A stretch of DNA of 64,000 nt from Arthrobacter sp. Soc17.1.1.1 (GTDB taxonomy: Bacteria > Actinomycetota > Actinomycetes > Actinomycetales > Micrococcaceae): NCBI RefSeq assembly GCF_036867195.1, contig NZ_JBAJII010000001.1, positions 1,674,001 through 1,738,000 of the forward strand, written 5' to 3'. Position numbers and translations under genes: made by a program. This document shows positions 26,357 to 38,548 of the stretch, one piece after another. Numbering within the stretch: the stretch's first letter is position 1; every line of letters starts with the position of its first letter. The notes beneath the pieces were generated by a model. The model was not told the DNA's origin and did no database searches. It saw only the letters and a list, made by a program, of their open reading frames with translations.

Positions 26357-27613
26357 TCAGGCCCGCCCGCGACGACGTCCACGCACGATCCCTCGCACCA
26401 CGAGCCCTCCCGCGAGCACCGCGAGCATGGTGAGCACCGACGCCGCCGGCAGCGTGAAGGCCAGCACGAGGCATGCAAGGGCGCCGACGGCGTTCAGCCA
26501 GCGCGGCGCGTACCACTGCCGCTCGGTGAGGGTGAACGCCGCGATGTTGGCGATCGCGTAGTAGAGCAGCACGCCGACGCTGGAGAAGCCGACGACGGTG
26601 AGCACGTCCGTGGCCACGAGGAGCACCACCACGACGACGGCGGTCGCGATGTCGGCGACCCAGGGCACCGCGAACCGGCGCGAGACGCGGGCGAGTGCGC
26701 CCGGGAGGTCCCCGCCGCGCGCCATCGCGAGGCTCGTGCGCCCCACGCCGGCAATCAGCGCGAGCAGCGCGCCGAGGCTGGCGAGCGCGGCCCCGACCGT
26801 CACCACGGCACCCAGCAGGCCGGCCGTCGCCGGCGCCGCGGCCTCCACCACCTGGCGCAGCGGGGCGGTGGTCGCGGCGAGCCCGGCCGGCCCCAGCGCG
26901 TGGAGCAGGGACAGGGCCAGCAGGACGTACAGCACCAGGGTGAAGCCGAGAGCGCCGAAGATCGCCGCCGGGATGTTCCGCCGCGGCTCCCGGACCTCCT
27001 CGCCCATGGTCGCGATCCGCGCGTACCCCGCGAATGCGAAGAACAGCAGCGCCGCGGCCTGCAGCACGCCCCCGACGCCGGCGGGACCGCCGCCGGCCGC
27101 CGGCGGGCCGGCGGGGGAGGCGAAGGCGACCACGATGACGAAGGCGAGGACGGGCACCACGAGCGCGACGATCACGCGCGTCGCGAGGGCCGTGCGGGTC
27201 ACGCCGAGGACGTTCACCAGGGTCAGGCCGACGACGGCGGCCACCGCGGCGGGCTTCTCGGCGCCGGGAGCGGCGTAGAGGCCGAACGTCAGTGCCATCG
27301 CGGCGCAGGAGGCGAGCTTGCCCGTGACGAAGGCCCACCCCGCGAGGAACCCGGGCGCCGCCCCCAGCCGCTCCCGCCCGTACACGTACGTCCCGCCGCT
27401 CGAGGGGTAGCGGACGGCGAGGGACGCCGTCGCCGCCGCGTTGCAGTAGGCGACGAAGCCCGCGATGACGACGGCCAGGGGCAGGAGGCCGCCGGCGGTG
27501 GCGGCGGCGGGCGCAAAGACCACGAAGGCTCCCGCTCCGATCATGGCGCCGACGCCGACGGTCGTGGCATCGAAGCCACCCATCGCACGGCGGAGTCCGG
27601 GCTGCTCGGACAT
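26357..27613 (-). CDS. APC family amino acid permease
   Basis: A 418-residue, about 12-helix amino acid/polyamine/organocation transporter. The first helix carries the substrate-binding GVGAMIGAGAFVVFAP motif, and helix 2-3 contains the RYPSSGGTYVYGRERLG block typical of the superfamily. Helix 6 includes FFAFAGYARIATMGEEVREPRRNIP. The start ATG 27613 has an excellent GAGGAGG site; the longer frame upstream is spurious. Substrate unknown. Divergent from aspS. Confidence 0.9.
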   Translation of the reverse strand: MSEQPGLRRAMGGFDATTVGVGAMIGAGAFVVFAPAAATAGGLLPLAVVIAGFVAYCNAAATASLAVRYPSSGGTYVYGRERLGAAPGFLAGWAFVTGKLASCAAMALTFGLYAAPGAEKPAAVAAVVGLTLVNVLGVTRTALATRVIVALVVPVLAFVIVVAFASPAGPPAAGGGPAGVGGVLQAAALLFFAFAGYARIATMGEEVREPRRNIPAAIFGALGFTLVLYVLLALSLLHALGPAGLAATTAPLRQVVEAAAPATAGLLGAVVTVGAALASLGALLALIAGVGRTSLAMARGGDLPGALARVSRRFAVPWVADIATAVVVVVLLVATDVLTVVGFSSVGVLLYYAIANIAAFTLTERQWYAPRWLNAVGALACLVLAFTLPAASVLTMLAVLAGGLVVRGIVRGRRRGRA

Positions 27614-27826
27614 GGTCCTCCTCGGGTCGGGAACGGCGGGCGGTCGGGGTGGAGCTCGGATGAAGGCCGGGGAGAGGCCGGGTGCAAAGGTCGAGGGCCG
27701 ACAGCGGGCCCGTCCCGGTCGGAGCGGTCGCACCGGGACCGGTAAGGTTGGTCGGGCTTGAACCAACTGTAGGCAGGCGCTTCCACGCCCTGCGACCCGA
27801 CTGACACGACTGTGGGAAGGAATGCT

Positions 27827-29611
27827 GTGCTCCGCACGCATGAACTCGGCTCCCTCCGGCCTGAGCACGTAGGACAAACCGTCACCCTGGCAGGATGGGT
27901 CGCGCGGCGCCGCGACCACGGCGGTGTGGCGTTCCTCGATCTGCGCGACGCCTCCGGTGTCGCCCAGGTGGTGGTGCGCGAGGAGGACGTGTTCTCCAGC
28001 CTGCGCAACGAGTACGTCCTGCAGATCGTGGGCACGGTGCACCAGCGCCCCGAGGGCAACGAGAACCCGGCCCTCGCCACGGGTGCGATCGAGGTCATCG
28101 CGGACACCGTCACCATCCTCAACACCGCGGACCCGCTGCCGTTCCAGATCGACGAGCACGTCGAGGTGGGCGAGGAGGCCCGCCTAAAGCACCGCTACCT
28201 CGACCTGCGTCGGCCCGCCCCGCAGAAGAACCTGCGCCTGCGCTCCGAGGCCAGCCGGGTCGCCCGGGAGCTGCTGCACGCGGACGGCTACGTCGAGATC
28301 GAGACCCCCACCCTGACCCGCTCCACCCCCGAGGGCGCCCGCGACTTCCTGGTGCCCGCCCGCCTGGCCCCCGGCTCCTGGTACGCCCTGCCGCAGTCGC
28401 CGCAGCTGTTCAAGCAGCTGCTGCAGGTCGGCGGGTTCGAGAAGTACTACCAGATCGCCCGCTGCTACCGCGACGAGGACTTCCGCGCCGACCGCCAGCC
28501 CGAATTCACGCAGCTGGACATCGAGGCGAGCTTCGTCGAGGAGGACGACATCATCGCCCTCGGCGAGCAGCTCATCACGCGCCTGTGGAAGCTGATCGAC
28601 GTCGAGATCCCCACCCCGATCCGCCGGATGACCTACGCCGACGCCATGGCGAAGTACGGCTCCGACAAGCCGGACCTGCGCTTCGGACTCGAGCTCACGG
28701 AGCTCACCAGGTTCTTCAAGGACACCGGCTTCGGCGTCTTCAAGGCCCCCTACGTCGGCGCCGTGGTCATGCCCGGCGGTGCCTCCCAGCCCCGCCGCAC
28801 GCTCGACGCCTGGCAGGAGTTCGCCAAGCAGCGCGGCGCCAAGGGCCTCGCGTACGTCCTGATCGACGACGACGGCAGCCTCCGCGGCCCCGTGGCCAAG
28901 AACCTCAACGACGCCGAGCGCGAGGGCCTCGCCGCCGCCGTGGGCGCCGGCCCCGGCGACTGCGTCTTCTTCGCCGCCGGCGAGAAGACACCCTCCCGGG
29001 CCCTGCTCGGTGCGGCGCGCGTCGAGATCGGCCACCGTACCGGACTCATCACGGACGGCGACTGGGCCTTCGTGTGGGTGGTCGACGCCCCGATGTTCGA
29101 GCCCGCATCCGCCGCCGTCGCCGCCGGTGACGTCGCCGTCGGCGGCGGTGCCTGGACCGCCGTCCACCATGCCTTCACCTCCCCGAAGCCCGAGTTCCTC
29201 GACACGTTCGACACGGACCCCGAGAACGCGCTGGCCTACGCCTACGACATCGTCTGCAACGGCAACGAGCTCGGCGGCGGGTCCATCCGTATCCACCGGC
29301 GCGACGTGCAGGAGCGCGTGTTCGCCGTCATGGGCCTCGGCGCCGAGGAGGCCCAGGAGAAGTTCGGCTTCCTGCTCGAGGGCTTCAAGTACGGCGCGCC
29401 TCCCCACGGCGGGATCGCGCTCGGCTGGGACCGCGTGGTCTCCCTGCTCGCGGGTACCGACTCCATCCGCGACGTCATCGCCTTCCCGAAGTCCGGCGGC
29501 GGGTACGACCCGCTGACGGCCGCGCCCGCGCCGATCACGGCGCAGCAGCGCAGGGAGGCCGGCGTCGACGCGAAGCCGAAGGCCGACGCGCAGCCGGCGT
29601 CGGCCGGCTGA
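27827..29611 (+). CDS. aspS: Aspartate-tRNA ligase (AspRS)
   Basis: A 594-residue class II synthetase of the bacterial type. It has an OB-fold anticodon domain (about 15-105), catalytic motif 2 [21 protein letters not shown], a GAD insertion domain (about 290-420) and motif 3 [18 protein letters not shown] 27827 is chosen because AAGGA lies 5 bases before it and the protein then starts [10 protein letters not shown]; an in-frame GTG 15 bases upstream would include the ribosome site. TAAGGT (27743-27748) is a candidate -10. A 20-bp hairpin follows. Confidence 0.95.
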   Translation: MLRTHELGSLRPEHVGQTVTLAGWVARRRDHGGVAFLDLRDASGVAQVVVREEDVFSSLRNEYVLQIVGTVHQRPEGNENPALATGAIEVIADTVTILNTADPLPFQIDEHVEVGEEARLKHRYLDLRRPAPQKNLRLRSEASRVARELLHADGYVEIETPTLTRSTPEGARDFLVPARLAPGSWYALPQSPQLFKQLLQVGGFEKYYQIARCYRDEDFRADRQPEFTQLDIEASFVEEDDIIALGEQLITRLWKLIDVEIPTPIRRMTYADAMAKYGSDKPDLRFGLELTELTRFFKDTGFGVFKAPYVGAVVMPGGASQPRRTLDAWQEFAKQRGAKGLAYVLIDDDGSLRGPVAKNLNDAEREGLAAAVGAGPGDCVFFAAGEKTPSRALLGAARVEIGHRTGLITDGDWAFVWVVDAPMFEPASAAVAAGDVAVGGGAWTAVHHAFTSPKPEFLDTFDTDPENALAYAYDIVCNGNELGGGSIRIHRRDVQERVFAVMGLGAEEAQEKFGFLLEGFKYGAPPHGGIALGWDRVVSLLAGTDSIRDVIAFPKSGGGYDPLTAAPAPITAQQRREAGVDAKPKADAQPASAG

Positions 29612-29657
29612 CAGCGGATCGCTTGACCAGCAGATCCGCTGACCTGCAGATCCGCTG

Positions 29658-29703
29658 ACGACAGGAGCGGGGCACCCTCGACGGGGTGCCCCGCTCCTGT
29701 CGT
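29658..29703 (+). terminator. Strong hairpin terminator after aspS
   Basis: A perfect 20-bp stem (29658-29677 with 29684-29703) with a 6-base loop, 46 bases after the aspS stop, and insulating the riboflavin operon. Confidence 0.88.
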
Positions 29704-29787
29704 AGGCCCCCGTCCTGATCGCTGTCGGACGAATTGTGACGGATCCTCCACCCCGGGCCCGCGCGCTGTGAAATAATCGGCGCTGTA

Positions 29788-29928
29788 CGTGCTCCGGGGT
29801 CGGTGTAAGTCCGAACCGGCGGTTATAGTCCGCGACCCGTCCACCATCCGCGCACCCGCGCGGGCAGTGGACGGTTGAGCCGGTGGAATTCCGGGACCGA
29901 CAGTCACAGTCTGGATGGGAGAAGCACG
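29788..29928 (+). ncRNA. FMN riboswitch (RFN element)
   Basis: The RFN aptamer is clear: the P1 stem CGTGCT/AGCACG closes it, with the conserved blocks CGGGGTCGGTG, CCGAACCGGCGGT, GAGCCGGTGGAATTCCGGGACCGACAG and CAGTCTGGATGGGAGAAG in order. FMN binding is known to repress riboflavin synthesis and uptake genes. It lies 117 bases upstream of ribM. The GAAGGA ribosome site at 30034-30039 is the likely sequestered element, so control of translation or of a leader terminator is possible; the switch mechanism itself was not resolved here. Confidence 0.96.
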
Positions 29929-30045
29929 CACAGCAGGGGCTTGCCGCTGCCCGCTTCCGGGCTGCGGTCCTGTCGTGGTACAGCCACGGCGTTGCGCCCC
30001 TCCTTCTGCCATTCCCCGGAGCCGTTCTATCGGCGAAGGATCGGC

Positions 30046-30729
30046 ATGGAATTTCTGCAGTGGCTCTTCGAAGCCCGCATCCCCGTAGGCAACGGCTCCC
30101 TCCTGCTGCGCGAAGTGGTGGGCAACATCTTCGGCCTGCTCAGCGCCCTCGGCGGCATGCGCCGCCGCGTGTGGGCGTGGCCCGTCGGCATCATCGGCAA
30201 CCTCCTGCTCCTCACGGTGTTCCTGGGCTCCCTGTTCGGCGCGGCGAGCGCAGCCAATCTCCTCGGCCAGGCCGGACGGCAGGTCATGTTCATCGCCGTC
30301 TCCGTCTACGGCTGGCGGCAGTGGCAGGCGAGCCGCCACCGCGGCGGCCAGGCCGTCGTCCCGCAGTGGGCCGGCACCAGGGCACGGATCGGCATGGTCG
30401 CGTTCCTGCTCATCGGCACGCTCGCGCTGACCCCGCTCTTCCGCGTCCTCGGCTCCTACGAGCCGGTCTGGGCCGACGCCTGGACCTTCGTCGGCTCCCT
30501 GCTCGCCACCTACGGCATGGCCAAGGGGTGGGTGGAGTTCTGGCTCGTCTGGGTCGCCGTGGACATCGTCGGCGTGCCGCTGCTCTTCAGCGCCGGCTAT
30601 TACGCCAGCGCCTTCATGTACATGTTCTACGGCGCCTTCACGCTCGTCGGCTTCTTCGTCTGGGCGCGCGCCCAGCGCACCGCGAAGCCCGGCATCGAGA
30701 TCCTCCTCCCGGATCCGACGCTGCGCTGA
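30046..30729 (+). CDS. ribM: RibM/PnuX-type riboflavin transporter (PnuC family)
   Basis: A 227-residue, multi-helix membrane protein of the PnuC family. The [23 protein letters not shown] block is the family's conserved W-x-x-W-region substrate motif. PnuC-family members behind FMN riboswitches in Corynebacterium and Streptomyces import riboflavin rather than nicotinamide riboside, so riboflavin uptake is the best inference. ATG 30046 has AAGGA at the right distance; the upstream in-frame sequence lies inside the riboswitch. The stop overlaps ribD (TGATG). Confidence 0.9.
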   Translation: MEFLQWLFEARIPVGNGSLLLREVVGNIFGLLSALGGMRRRVWAWPVGIIGNLLLLTVFLGSLFGAASAANLLGQAGRQVMFIAVSVYGWRQWQASRHRGGQAVVPQWAGTRARIGMVAFLLIGTLALTPLFRVLGSYEPVWADAWTFVGSLLATYGMAKGWVEFWLVWVAVDIVGVPLLFSAGYYASAFMYMFYGAFTLVGFFVWARAQRTAKPGIEILLPDPTLR

Positions 30730-31832
30730 TGGCGACCCCCGGCACACCCGGCACCACACCGGCGGAAGCGGCGGCCATGCTGCGCGCCCTCGACCTCGCC
30801 GCGCGCGGCGTGCGGGGCGCCAACCCCCTCGTGGGCGCCGTCCTGCTCGGGCCCGACGGCGCCGTCCTCGGCGAAGGCCACCACAGGGGTGCGGGCACGC
30901 CCCACGCCGAGCCCGCCGCCCTCGCCGATGCCCGCGACCGCGGCAGCGACCCGCGAGGCGCCACCATGGTGGTGACCCTGGAACCGTGCAGCCACACCGG
31001 CCGCACCGGTCCCTGCAGCACGGCACTGATCGACGCCGGTGTCGCCCGCGTCGTGTACGCGGCCGACGACGGCAACGCGGCCGCGGCCGGCGGCGCACGG
31101 CAGCTGCGCGCCGCGGGCATCGACTGCATCGGAGGACTGGAGGCCGGCCGCGCGCAGGCCCTGAACGAGCGCTGGACCGACGGCCTCGCCGACCGGCGCC
31201 CGTTCGTCACCCTGAAATCCGCGCAGTCCCTCGATGGGCGCGTTGCCGCCCCGGACGGCACCAGCCAGTGGATCACCGGCGCCGAGGCACGCGCCGACGG
31301 CCACCGGCTCCGCACCCTCGCGGACGCCGTCCTGGTGGGCACCGGCACCGTCCTCGCCGACGATCCGCGACTCACCGCACGGCAGGACGCCGCGCTGTCC
31401 GCCCCGCTGTCCTCCCCGCTGCCCGCCGGGAGGCCCGGACTGCGGGTCGTCATGGGCGAGCGCCCCGTGCCCGACGGCGCCGCCGTCCGCGGCGAGGGCT
31501 TCCTCCACCTGCCCACCCGGGACGTGCACGAGGTGCTCGACGCGCTCCACGGCAGGGGGGTCCGCCACCTCCTCGTCGAGGGAGGCCCCCGCATCGCGTC
31601 CGCCTTCCTCCGGGCGGGCGTCGTGGACGAGGTGTTCAGCTACGTCGCCCCGCTGCTGCTCGGCGACGGTGCCGCGGCGTTCCCGGCACTCGGCGTCACG
31701 ACCCTCGCCGCCGCCTCACGCTGGCAGCTCGACGACGCAGGGGGGCCCGCCGTCGGCCGGTTCGGCCCCGACGTGAGACTGCACCTGCGGCCACCGCTCG
31801 GACACCCGGCCGCCCCGCCCGACCCCGCCTGA
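30729..31832 (+). CDS. ribD: RibD, bifunctional pyrimidine deaminase/reductase
   Basis: A 367-residue enzyme for the second and third steps of riboflavin synthesis. The N-terminal deaminase has the zinc ligands in PHAEPAAL and [12 protein letters not shown]. The C-terminal reductase begins near [17 protein letters not shown] and carries [14 protein letters not shown]. The ATG overlaps the ribM stop by one base. Both domains look intact; length typical. Confidence 0.96.
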   Translation: MATPGTPGTTPAEAAAMLRALDLAARGVRGANPLVGAVLLGPDGAVLGEGHHRGAGTPHAEPAALADARDRGSDPRGATMVVTLEPCSHTGRTGPCSTALIDAGVARVVYAADDGNAAAAGGARQLRAAGIDCIGGLEAGRAQALNERWTDGLADRRPFVTLKSAQSLDGRVAAPDGTSQWITGAEARADGHRLRTLADAVLVGTGTVLADDPRLTARQDAALSAPLSSPLPAGRPGLRVVMGERPVPDGAAVRGEGFLHLPTRDVHEVLDALHGRGVRHLLVEGGPRIASAFLRAGVVDEVFSYVAPLLLGDGAAAFPALGVTTLAAASRWQLDDAGGPAVGRFGPDVRLHLRPPLGHPAAPPDPA

Positions 31833-31892
31833 CCCGCCGTATATCCGCCCGCCACGACACCCCATGCCCGACCGCAACCGAAGGAAGCACCA

Positions 31893-33693
<1,801 letters not shown>

Positions 33694-33771
33694 CCCGGTG
33701 CGCACGGAGCCGGCGCCGGAGGCGTCCGTCACACGAGGGCGGCCGCGGGACGGAGGAGCCCGGCGAGCCGA

Positions 33772-33777
33772 TAGCCT
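33772..33777 (+). promoter_or_regulatory. Probable -10 box (TAGCCT) of hisE, leaderless
   Basis: TAGCCT (TANNNT) ends 7 bases before the GTG of hisE at 33785. A leaderless transcript is inferred from spacing. Confidence 0.45.
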
Positions 33778-33784
33778 AGGGGAT

Positions 33785-34048
33785 GTGAAAACCTTTGAAT
33801 CCCTGTTCGAGGAACTCAGTGCGAAGGCCGCCGACCGCCCCGCCGGCTCCCGGACCGTCGCCGAGCTCGACTCCGGCGTGCACGGCATCGGCAAGAAGGT
33901 CGTCGAGGAGGCCGCCGAGGTCTGGATGGCCGCCGAGTACGAGTCCCTGGAGGACGCCGCCGAGGAGATCTCCCAGCTGCTCTACCACCTGCAGGTCCTC
34001 ATGCTTGCAAAGGGGCTCACCCTGGAGGACGTCTACAAGCATCTGTAG
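33785..34048 (+). CDS. hisE: HisE, phosphoribosyl-ATP pyrophosphatase
   Basis: An 87-residue all-alpha pyrophosphohydrolase that carries out the second step of histidine synthesis. The signature is [19 protein letters not shown] and [14 protein letters not shown], which provide the acidic metal ligands. The start GTG 33785 ([11 protein letters not shown]) is set by homology, and the longer frame upstream overlaps ribH. hisI, the next enzyme, is a separate gene 2.7 kb away. hisG follows after 63 bases. Confidence 0.93.
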   Translation: MKTFESLFEELSAKAADRPAGSRTVAELDSGVHGIGKKVVEEAAEVWMAAEYESLEDAAEEISQLLYHLQVLMLAKGLTLEDVYKHL

Positions 34049-34111
34049 CCGCGCCGGCGACCCGCCCGCGGCCCTGCTTGCCCCAGTCCCTCCTTTCCCC
34101 CAAGGATCCCC

Positions 34112-34957
34112 ATGCTCCGTGTAGCAGTCCCCAACAAGGGCGCCCTCTCCGAGGCCGCCTCCGCCATGCTCGCCGAAGCCGGCTACCGCCAGCGCCGCGA
34201 CCCCCGCGAGCTCGTGCTCGTCGATCCCGAGAACGAAATAGAGTTCTTCTTCCTCCGCCCCCGCGACATCGCGGTGTACGTCGGCTCGGGCACGCTCGAC
34301 GTCGGCATCACCGGGCGCGACCTCTTCCTCGACGCCCAGGTGAAGGCCGAGGAGCTCATGCAGCTCGGCTTCGGCGCCTCCACCTTCCGATTCGCCGGGC
34401 CCGTCGGGGACTTCTCCTCCGTGGACGAGCTCGAGGGCCGCCGGCTCGCCACGAGCTACGAGGGGCTGCTCAACGACTACCTCTCCGCACGCGGCATCAC
34501 CGCCTCCGTGGTCCGGCTCGACGGCGCCGTGGAGTCCTCCGTGCGCCTCGGCGTCGCGGACGCGATCGCCGACGTTGTGGAGACCGGCAGTACGCTGCGC
34601 GCGGCCGGCATGGAGATCTTCGGCGATCCCATCCTGCAGAGCGAGGCCGTCCTCATCGGCCGGTCCGCCGCCGAGGCGCCCGCCGGGCTCGACGTGCTGC
34701 TGCGGCGCCTGCAGGGCGTCCTCGTGGCACGCCAGTACGTGATGATGGACTACGACATCCGCACGGACCTCGTGGACCGGGCCGCGGCCCTCACGCCGGG
34801 GCTCGAGTCGCCGACCATCTCCCCGCTGCGCGACTCCGACTGGGTGGCCGTCCGCGCGATGGTCAAGCGCAACGGGACGAACCGCATCATGGACGAGCTG
34901 TACGAGCTCGGCGCGCGCGCCATCCTCGTCAGCACCATCCACGCCTGCCGGATCTAG
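34112..34957 (+). CDS. hisG: HisG, ATP phosphoribosyltransferase (long form)
   Basis: A 281-residue enzyme for the first, feedback-inhibited step of histidine synthesis. It has the opening [13 protein letters not shown], the PRPP-binding region [18 protein letters not shown], and a C-terminal regulatory ACT-like domain (about 210-281, ending STIHACRI), so it is the long form that needs no HisZ. AAGGA precedes ATG. hisF follows 8 bases downstream. Confidence 0.96.
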   Translation: MLRVAVPNKGALSEAASAMLAEAGYRQRRDPRELVLVDPENEIEFFFLRPRDIAVYVGSGTLDVGITGRDLFLDAQVKAEELMQLGFGASTFRFAGPVGDFSSVDELEGRRLATSYEGLLNDYLSARGITASVVRLDGAVESSVRLGVADAIADVVETGSTLRAAGMEIFGDPILQSEAVLIGRSAAEAPAGLDVLLRRLQGVLVARQYVMMDYDIRTDLVDRAAALTPGLESPTISPLRDSDWVAVRAMVKRNGTNRIMDELYELGARAILVSTIHACRI

Positions 34958-34965
34958 GGCCCGCC

Positions 34966-35736
34966 ATGACCGTCGCCATCCGTGTGATCCCCTGCCTTGA
35001 CGTCGACGCCGGGCGCGTCGTCAAGGGCGTCAACTTCGCCGACCTCCGCGATGCCGGCGACCCGGTGGAGCTCGCGCACCGCTACGACCGCGCCGGCGCC
35101 GACGAACTGACGTTCCTCGACGTCACCGCCTCCTCGGGCAACCGGGAGACGACCTTCGACGTCGTCGCCCGCACCGCGGAGGAGGTCTTCATCCCCCTGA
35201 CCGTGGGCGGGGGAGTCCGCGAGATCTCCGACGTCGACCGCCTCCTGCGCCACGGCGCCGACAAGGCCTCGATCAACACGGCCGCCGTCGCGCGCCCGTC
35301 GGTCATCGACGAGATCACCGCGCACTTCGGGGCGCAGGTCCTCGTGCTCTCCCTCGACGCGCGCCGCACACGGGATGCCGGCACACCGTCGGGCTTCGAG
35401 GTCACCACGTACGGGGGCCGCAAGGGCACCGGGATCGACGCCGTCGCCTGGGCCAAGGAGGCCGCGGACCGGGGCGTGGGGGAGATCCTGCTCAACTCGA
35501 TCGACGCCGACGGCACGAAGGAGGGCTTCGACCTGGAGCTCATCCGGGCCGTGCGCGCCGCCGTGGGCGTGCCGCTGATCGCCTCCGGCGGTGCGGGCCG
35601 GCCGGAGCACTTCCCGCCGGCGGTGCAGGCCGGGGCCGACGCCGTCCTGGCGGCGTCCGTCTTCCACTTCGGTCCGGTCGACGCGATCGCCCAGGTGAAG
35701 ACGGCCATCCGCGAGGCGGGCTTCCCCGTCCGCTAG
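34966..35736 (+). CDS. hisF: HisF, imidazole glycerol phosphate synthase cyclase subunit
   Basis: A 256-residue TIM barrel that, with HisH, closes the imidazole ring of histidine. It has the opening [16 protein letters not shown] with one catalytic Asp, the second half [18 protein letters not shown] with the other, and the phosphate site IASGGAG. It is close behind hisG. hisA and hisH are not in the window. Confidence 0.96.
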   Translation: MTVAIRVIPCLDVDAGRVVKGVNFADLRDAGDPVELAHRYDRAGADELTFLDVTASSGNRETTFDVVARTAEEVFIPLTVGGGVREISDVDRLLRHGADKASINTAAVARPSVIDEITAHFGAQVLVLSLDARRTRDAGTPSGFEVTTYGGRKGTGIDAVAWAKEAADRGVGEILLNSIDADGTKEGFDLELIRAVRAAVGVPLIASGGAGRPEHFPPAVQAGADAVLAASVFHFGPVDAIAQVKTAIREAGFPVR

Positions 35737-35810
35737 TCCCCGGCAGCGACCGGACGGCCGCCTCCGGGGGACCGGGTCCAGCCGGCGTCGCGGTCCTTCA
35801 GGGGTGCAGG

Positions 35811-36455
35811 CTACAGGCCGACGTCGGCGCTCTCGAGCAGGGCGACGGCGTCCGGCTGGCCCTCGAACGTGACCAGCGCCTGCCGGCGCCGTCCGTGGGC
35901 GTGCAGCAGCAGTTCGCCCGGATCGCCGACGATCGCCACCGAGACGGGGGCGCGTTTGGCCACGTGCCGCGGGCCGTCCGGCCTCACCAGCACCACGCCG
36001 AGGTCCACGCCGCGGTACAGGATGGCCGCCCGCTTGACGAGTTCCTCCCAGAGGGCGTCCGCGTAGTCCTCGTCGAGCGCCCGGGGGGCCCACCGCGTGG
36101 TGGCCCGGCGGACGTCCTCCGTGTGGACGAAGTACTCGATGAGATTGGCGCTCTTGTCGATCGTGCTGATGCGCATCGGCGACAGCGCCGGGGGACCGGC
36201 CACGAAGCGGTTGACCAGGGCCTCGTACCCGGCGGGTGAGGCCGCGCGCTCGGCCGTCTCGCTGATGGCGCGCTCCGTGACGGACGCCAGCTTCCGCACC
36301 ACCATCCCGAGACCGAGCGCGGGCTTGTGCTCCCGCAGGTACAGGTGCGCGGCGAGGTCGCGCGTCTGCCACCCCTCGCACAGCGTGGGGGCGTCGGGAC
36401 CGGCGGCCAGGAGCGTCTCGGCCAGGACCTCGCGGGACGGGGTTACGTAGTGCAT
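35811..36455 (-). CDS. TIGR03085 family DinB-like metal-binding protein
   Basis: A 214-residue protein of the actinobacterial TIGR03085 group, which belongs to the DinB/mycothiol-dependent maleylpyruvate isomerase fold. The likely metal ligands are in LCEGWQTRDLAAHLYLREH and NLIEYFVHTEDVRRA. Enzyme activity is unknown; relatives are thiol-dependent transferases. Start ATG 36455 (MHYVTPSREVL) fits the family and has a -10-like TATTTT 8 bases upstream; ATG 36473 would add six residues. Divergent from hisI. Confidence 0.87.
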   Translation of the reverse strand: MHYVTPSREVLAETLLAAGPDAPTLCEGWQTRDLAAHLYLREHKPALGLGMVVRKLASVTERAISETAERAASPAGYEALVNRFVAGPPALSPMRISTIDKSANLIEYFVHTEDVRRATTRWAPRALDEDYADALWEELVKRAAILYRGVDLGVVLVRPDGPRHVAKRAPVSVAIVGDPGELLLHAHGRRRQALVTFEGQPDAVALLESADVGL

Positions 36456-36463
36456 CACTGCTG

Positions 36464-36469
36464 AAAATA
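36464..36469 (-). promoter_or_regulatory. Probable -10 box (TATTTT) of the TIGR03085 gene, leaderless
   Basis: On the minus strand TATTTT ends 8 bases before ATG 36455, with no ribosome site between. It lies back to back with the hisI -10 box about 55 bases away. Confidence 0.45.
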
Positions 36470-36522
36470 GCATGCCGTGCCCGGGCGGAGGCGGCTGCGG
36501 GGGCGCGCGCCCGCAGCCGCAC

Positions 36523-36528
36523 TAGAAT
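36523..36528 (+). promoter_or_regulatory. Probable -10 box (TAGAAT) of hisI, leaderless
   Basis: TAGAAT ends 8 bases before the hisI ATG (36537) or 5 before an in-frame GTG at 36534. It would drive the hisI-trpE gene group. Confidence 0.5.
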
Positions 36529-36536
36529 CAGGGGTG

Positions 36537-36989
36537 ATGTCACCCTCCACTCCGGCCCCGCCCGTGTCCGCGACGCCCCCCGTCGCGCCTCCCGCCCCGC
36601 CGCCCCACGGGGAGCGCCCCGCGCTCGATCCGGCGGTCGCCGCCGCGCTCAAGAAGGACGACGCCGGTCTCGTGGCCGCCGTCGTGCAGCAGTACGACAC
36701 CCTCGAGGTGCTCATGCTCGGCTGGATGGACGAGGAGGCCCTCCGGCGCACCCTGACGAGCGGCCGCGTGACGTTCTACTCGCGGTCCCGTGCCGAGTAC
36801 TGGCGCAAGGGCGACACCTCCGGCCACCGCCAGTGGGTCAAGGGCGTCGCCCTCGACTGCGACGGCGACGCCCTGCTGGTCACGGTCGACCAGGAAGGCG
36901 CCGCGTGCCACACCGGCACCAGGACCTGCTTCGACGGACGCGCACTCGACGCCGTGACCGCCGACCGCCCCGACCCCGAAGGATCCTGA
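36537..36989 (+). CDS. hisI: HisI, phosphoribosyl-AMP cyclohydrolase
   Basis: A 150-residue zinc enzyme for the third histidine step. The core has [19 protein letters not shown], the [18 protein letters not shown] substrate loop and the zinc cysteines in [10 protein letters not shown] and [12 protein letters not shown]. The first 40 residues are a Pro/Ala-rich extension not found in short HisI proteins. It ends 5 bases before trpE, which links histidine and tryptophan synthesis in one transcript. Confidence 0.94.
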   Translation: MSPSTPAPPVSATPPVAPPAPPPHGERPALDPAVAAALKKDDAGLVAAVVQQYDTLEVLMLGWMDEEALRRTLTSGRVTFYSRSRAEYWRKGDTSGHRQWVKGVALDCDGDALLVTVDQEGAACHTGTRTCFDGRALDAVTADRPDPEGS

Positions 36990-36994
36990 CCCCT

Positions 36995-38548
36995 ATGCAG
37001 CAGCTGGGTACCATCAGCCCCACCCTCGAGGAGTTCCGCGCCCTGGCCGAGGCCCGCCGCGTGGTGCCCGTGCACCTGAAGGTGCTCGCGGACGCGCACA
37101 CGCCCATCGGCATCTACCGCAAGCTCGCGGCGGGGCAGCCCGGCACCTTCCTCATGGAGTCCGCGGCCGTGGGCGGCGTGTGGTCGCGCTACTCCTTCAT
37201 CGGTTCCCACTCCCGCGCCACCCTCACCACGCGCGACGGCGAGGCGCACTGGCTCGGCGAACCGCCCGCCGGCGTCCCCGTGGGCGGCAACCCCGTGGAG
37301 GCCCTGCGCCGCACGGTCGAGGCCCTGCGCACGGAACGGTTCCAGGACCTGCCCCCGTTCACCTCCGGCATGGTCGGGTTCGTGGGCTGGGAGGCCGTGC
37401 GGCACTGGGAGCGGCTGACGAGCCCGCCCGAGGACGATCTGCTGCTGCCCGAGCTCGCGATGTGCCTCGTCTCGGACCTCGCCATCCACGACAACTCCGA
37501 GGGCTCCCTCACCCTGGTCGCCAACGCGATCAACTTCGACGGCACCGACGAGCGCGTGGACGAGGCGTGGCACGACGCCGTCGCCCGCATCCGGGCGATG
37601 CTCGCGAAGCTCGTGGCCCCCACGGAACTCGCCGTGTCCGTGATGGCCGTCGACGCGCCGACGGCGGAGCGGTCCATGGACCGGGTCCGCGAGTCCTGGT
37701 TCGAGCCCGAGTACCTGCAGGCCATCGAGCGCGGCAAGCGGGCCATCGTCGACGGCGACGTCTTCCAGGTGGTGATCAGTCGCCGCTTCGAGATCGAGTG
37801 CGACGCCTCGGCGCTCGACGTGTACCGGATCCTCCGCACCACCAACCCGAGCCCCTACATGTACCTCTTCAGCCTCGAGGACGCCGACGGACGCGGTTAC
37901 TCGATCGTGGGCAGCTCGCCCGAGGCCCTCGTCACTGTCACGGGCGACGAGGTCATCACCCACCCGATCGCCGGGTCGCGGCCGCGGGGGAGGACCACCG
38001 AGGAGGACCGCGACCTCGCCGTCGAACTCCGCGCGGACACGAAGGAGAAGGCGGAGCACCTCATGCTTGTGGACCTCGCACGCAACGACCTCTCGAAGGT
38101 CTGCCTGCCGGGCAGCGTGGACGTCACGCAGTTCATGGAGGTGGAGAAGTTCAGCCACATCATGCACCTGGTGTCCACGGTGGTCGGCCGGCTCTCGCCC
38201 TCGAAGACCGCCTACGACGTCCTCGCCGCGACCTTCCCCGCCGGGACCCTGTCCGGTGCACCCAAGCCCCGCGCCCTGCGCCTGATCGACGAGGTGGAGC
38301 CGCACCGCCGGGGGATCTACGGCGGGGTGGTCGGCTATCTCGACTTCGCGGGCGACATGGACATGGCGATCGCCATCCGGTCGGCCCTGCTGCGCGAGGG
38401 CAAGGCCTATGTGCAGTCCGGCGGCGGCATCGTCGCGGACTCCGTCCTCGAGGCGGAGGCCCTGGAGACGGTCAACAAGGCCGCGGCGCCGCTCCGCGCC
38501 GCCCTGACCGCGGCCGGTCTCCGGACCGCGACGGCGGACCTGCCATGA
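36995..38548 (+). CDS. trpE: TrpE, anthranilate synthase component I
   Basis: A 517-residue enzyme converting chorismate to anthranilate with TrpG-derived ammonia. It has the feedback-binding LMESA motif near residue 53 followed by SRYSFIG, then the chorismate-site blocks DVFQVVISRRFE, GSSPEALV, HPIAGSRPRGRT and LSGAPKPRALRLIDE. The LxESA motif means tryptophan inhibition is likely. trpG and trpD are not in the window. Overlaps the next gene by 4 bases. Confidence 0.96.
   Translation: MQQLGTISPTLEEFRALAEARRVVPVHLKVLADAHTPIGIYRKLAAGQPGTFLMESAAVGGVWSRYSFIGSHSRATLTTRDGEAHWLGEPPAGVPVGGNPVEALRRTVEALRTERFQDLPPFTSGMVGFVGWEAVRHWERLTSPPEDDLLLPELAMCLVSDLAIHDNSEGSLTLVANAINFDGTDERVDEAWHDAVARIRAMLAKLVAPTELAVSVMAVDAPTAERSMDRVRESWFEPEYLQAIERGKRAIVDGDVFQVVISRRFEIECDASALDVYRILRTTNPSPYMYLFSLEDADGRGYSIVGSSPEALVTVTGDEVITHPIAGSRPRGRTTEEDRDLAVELRADTKEKAEHLMLVDLARNDLSKVCLPGSVDVTQFMEVEKFSHIMHLVSTVVGRLSPSKTAYDVLAATFPAGTLSGAPKPRALRLIDEVEPHRRGIYGGVVGYLDFAGDMDMAIAIRSALLREGKAYVQSGGGIVADSVLEAEALETVNKAAAPLRAALTAAGLRTATADLP

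Noticed and set aside
36990-37200. Tryptophan attenuator in front of trpE
   Set aside because: hisI ends 5 bases before trpE, no Trp-rich leader peptide exists and no terminator hairpin with a T run is present.
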